DNA of 64,000 nucleotides. It comes from Parapristionchus giblindavisi (lineage: Eukaryota; Nematoda; Chromadorea; Rhabditida; Diplogasteridae). Positions 61,701 to 64,000 of the stretch are shown piece by piece. The notes below the pieces were generated by a model. It was not told the origin of the DNA, made no database searches, and was given only the letters and a program-made list of their open reading frames with translations. Each line of letters begins with the position of its first letter. The stretch's first letter is position 1. The stretch spans positions 186,001 through 250,000 of the forward strand of contig CALSFV010000033.1 of NCBI GenBank assembly GCA_943737045.1. Reading direction: 5' to 3'. The position numbers and the translations under genes are program-made.

Positions 61701-64000
61701 TGATCATATCAGAGTAAAAGCTACTTTTGTACTTCGGTCATTATAGCAGCAGTAAAATATTACAGCTCGACATGACCTGAAGTGTGTCTCATTCAGAATT
61801 TTTTCCTCTTTCACATAGTATATTACTCGATAAGTATCATTTACAATTAGACTTGTAACGAATTATTTTGTACCAAAAACAGAGAGTATTGAAAGATAAA
61901 TTTACATATTGTCCGTACTGACCACTTTGAAATAGTCTATCTTATTCAGAATTTTTCGCTCTTTCATTTGGTATATGACACGATAGGTTTCATTTTCATT
62001 TTCATATTTCTCAAGTTATCTTGATCATATCAGAGTAAAAGCTACTTTTGTACTTCGGTCATTATAGCAGCAGTAATATATTACAGCTCGACATGACCTG
62101 AAGTGTGTCTCATTCAGAATTTTTTCCTCTTTCACATAGTATATTACTCGATAAGTATCATTGACAATTAGACTTGTAACGAATTATTTTGTACCAAAAA
62201 CAGAGAGTATTGAAAGATAAATTTACATATTGTCCGTACTGACCACTTTGAAATAGTCTATCTTATTCAGAATTTTTCGCTCTTTCATTTGGTATATGAC
62301 ACGATAGGTTTCATTTTCATTTTCATATTTCTCAAGTTATCTTGATCATATCAGAGTAAAAGCTACTTTTGTACTTCGGTCATTATAGAAGCAGTAAAAT
62401 ATTACAGCTCGACATGACCTGAAGTGTGTCTCATTCAGAATTTGTTCCTCTTTCACATAGTATATTACTCGATAAGTATCATTTACAATTAGACTTGTAA
62501 CGAATTATTTTGTACCAAAAACAGAGAGTATTGAAAGATAAATTTACATATTGTACGTACTGACCACTTTGAAATAGTCTATCTTATTCAGAATTTTTCG
62601 CTCTTTCATTTGGTATATGACACGATAGGTTTCATTTTCATTTTCATATTTCTCAAGTTATCTTGATCATATCAGAGTAAAAGCTACTTTTGTACTTCGG
62701 TCATTATAGCAGCAGTAAAATATTACAGCTCGACATGACCTGAAGTGTGTCTCATTCAGAATTTTTTCCTCTTTCACATAGTATATTACTCGATAAGTAT
62801 CATTTACAATTAGACTTGTAACGAATTATTTTGTACCAAAAACAGAGAGTATTGAAAGATAAATTTACATATTGTCCGTACTGACCACTTTGAAATAGTC
62901 TATCTTATTCAGAATTTTTCGCTCTTTCATTTGGTATATGACACGATAGGTTTCATTTTCATTTTCATATTTCTCAAGTTATCTTGATCATATCAGAGTA
63001 AAAGCTACTTTTGTACTTCGGTCATTATAGCAGCAGCAAAGTATTACAGCTCGACATGACCTGAAGTGTGTCTCATTCAGAATTTTTTCCTCTTTCACAT
63101 AGTATATTACTCGATAAGTATCATTGACAATTAGAATTGTAACGAATTATTTTGTACCAAAAACAGAGAGTATTGAAAGATAAATTTACATATTGTCCGT
63201 ACTGACCACTTTGAAATAGTCTATCTTATTCAGAATTTTTCGCTCTTTCATTTGGTATATGACACGATAGGTTTCATTTTCATTTTCATATTTCTCAAGT
63301 TATCTTGATCATATCAGAGTAAAAGCTACTTTTGTACTTCGGTCATTATAGCAGCAGTAAAATATTACAGCTCGACATGACCTGAAGTGTGTCTCATTCA
63401 GAATTTGTTCCTCTTTCACATAGTATATTACTCGATAAGTATCATTTACAATTAGACTTGTAACGAATTATTTTGTACCAAAAACAGAGAGTATTGAAAG
63501 ATAAATTTACATATTGTACGTACTGACCACTTTGAAATAGTCTATCTTATTCAGAATTTTTCGCTCTTTCATTTGGTATATGACACGATAGGTTTCATTT
63601 TCATTTTCATATTTCTCAAGTTATCTTGATCATATCAGAGTAAAAGCTACTTTTGTACTTCGGTCATTATAGCAGCAGTAAAATATTACAGCTCGACATG
63701 ACCTGAAGTGTGTCTCATTCAGAATTTTTTCCTCTTTCACATAGTATATTACTCGATAAGTATCATTTACAATTAGACTTGTAACGAATTATTTTGTACC
63801 AAAAACAGAGAGTATTGAAAGATAAATTTACATATTGTCCGTACTGACCACTTTGAAATAGTCTATCTTATTCAGAATTTTTCGCTCTTTCATTTGGTAT
63901 ATGACACGATAGGTTTCATTTTCATTTTCATATTTCTCAAGTTATCTTGATCATATCAGAGTAAAAGCTACTTTTGTACTTCGGTCATTATAGCAGCAGC
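58770..64000 (+). repeat. 321-bp AT-rich satellite array
   Basis: Sixteen complete units and a partial, starting at 58,770 and every 321 bp (59,091, 59,412 ... 63,906) with no length change, running off the right edge. Each unit is a diverged dimer of 168 and 153 bp: both halves have a CTnATTCAGAATTTTT[T/C] stretch followed by CTCTTTCA and CGATAnGT. From 59,412 to 61,337, units with ACACGATAGG and ACAGGATAGG alternate (642 bp higher-order period). From 61,980 a three-unit, 963 bp period appears, marked by CATTGACAATTAG, TTTGTTCCTC and TTGTACGTAC. No open frames and no relation to the 404 bp satellite. Confidence 0.97.

Overview
This window is repeat DNA from a eukaryotic genome, most likely an invertebrate animal. 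The evidence is long satellite arrays with higher-order structure, a CR1/Jockey-type non-LTR retrotransposon, a degenerate second LINE, an LTR element with a CCHC gag and retropepsin, Tc1/mariner-type elements with TA target duplications, and no intact host gene. The species cannot be named from the sequence.

About three quarters of the window is one tandem repeat with a ~404 bp monomer. Lengths run from 341 to 432 bp, mostly because a GTTA microsatellite inside the monomer varies in copy number. The arrays change orientation in an ordered way. Array A1 (1-13,990) is on the minus strand. A palindromic head module (13,991-14,825) with two outward-facing GC-box/TATA promoter-like cores follows. 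A2 (14,826-29,921) is on the plus strand and ends in a ~1.35 kb tail block, 'B'. After a tail-to-tail inversion near 33.78 kb come an inverted B and array A3 (minus, 36,001-41,640). A second head (41,641-42,425) leads into A4 (plus, 42,426-56,500), which again ends in B (56,501-58,769). The layout is therefore [units-head|head-units-B] [B-units-head|head-units-B]. B stops at the same base in two copies, followed once by an AT-rich spacer and once by a different satellite. I infer a large repeated unit with defined ends; this is the best candidate here for something undescribed.

Several mobile elements have landed in this framework. (1) A minus-strand LTR retrotransposon (21,169-26,766) has 354 bp LTRs differing at two bases, a 4 bp target duplication, and gag and protease but no reverse transcriptase or integrase. 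Nested in its gag are a degenerate plus-strand LINE (23,045-24,470) and an inverted-repeat element (24,471-25,155). (2) A 5'-truncated LINE with an open reverse transcriptase frame lies in B copy 1 (30,045-31,446). (3) Two copies of a 467 bp TA-flanked MITE carry a tRNA-like A/B-box segment (48,076-48,542 and 49,778-50,244) and were duplicated together with the satellite. (4) A rearranged 927 bp mariner-like element lies in the last B (57,250-58,176); an uninterrupted B copy supplies the empty site.

From 58,770 to the end is an unrelated AT-rich satellite with an exact 321 bp period. It is itself a diverged 168+153 bp dimer and shows 642 and 963 bp higher-order periods. The many 71-76 codon open frames in the 404 bp arrays are by-products of repetition. 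No cellular protein gene, rRNA gene or canonical tRNA gene was recognised.
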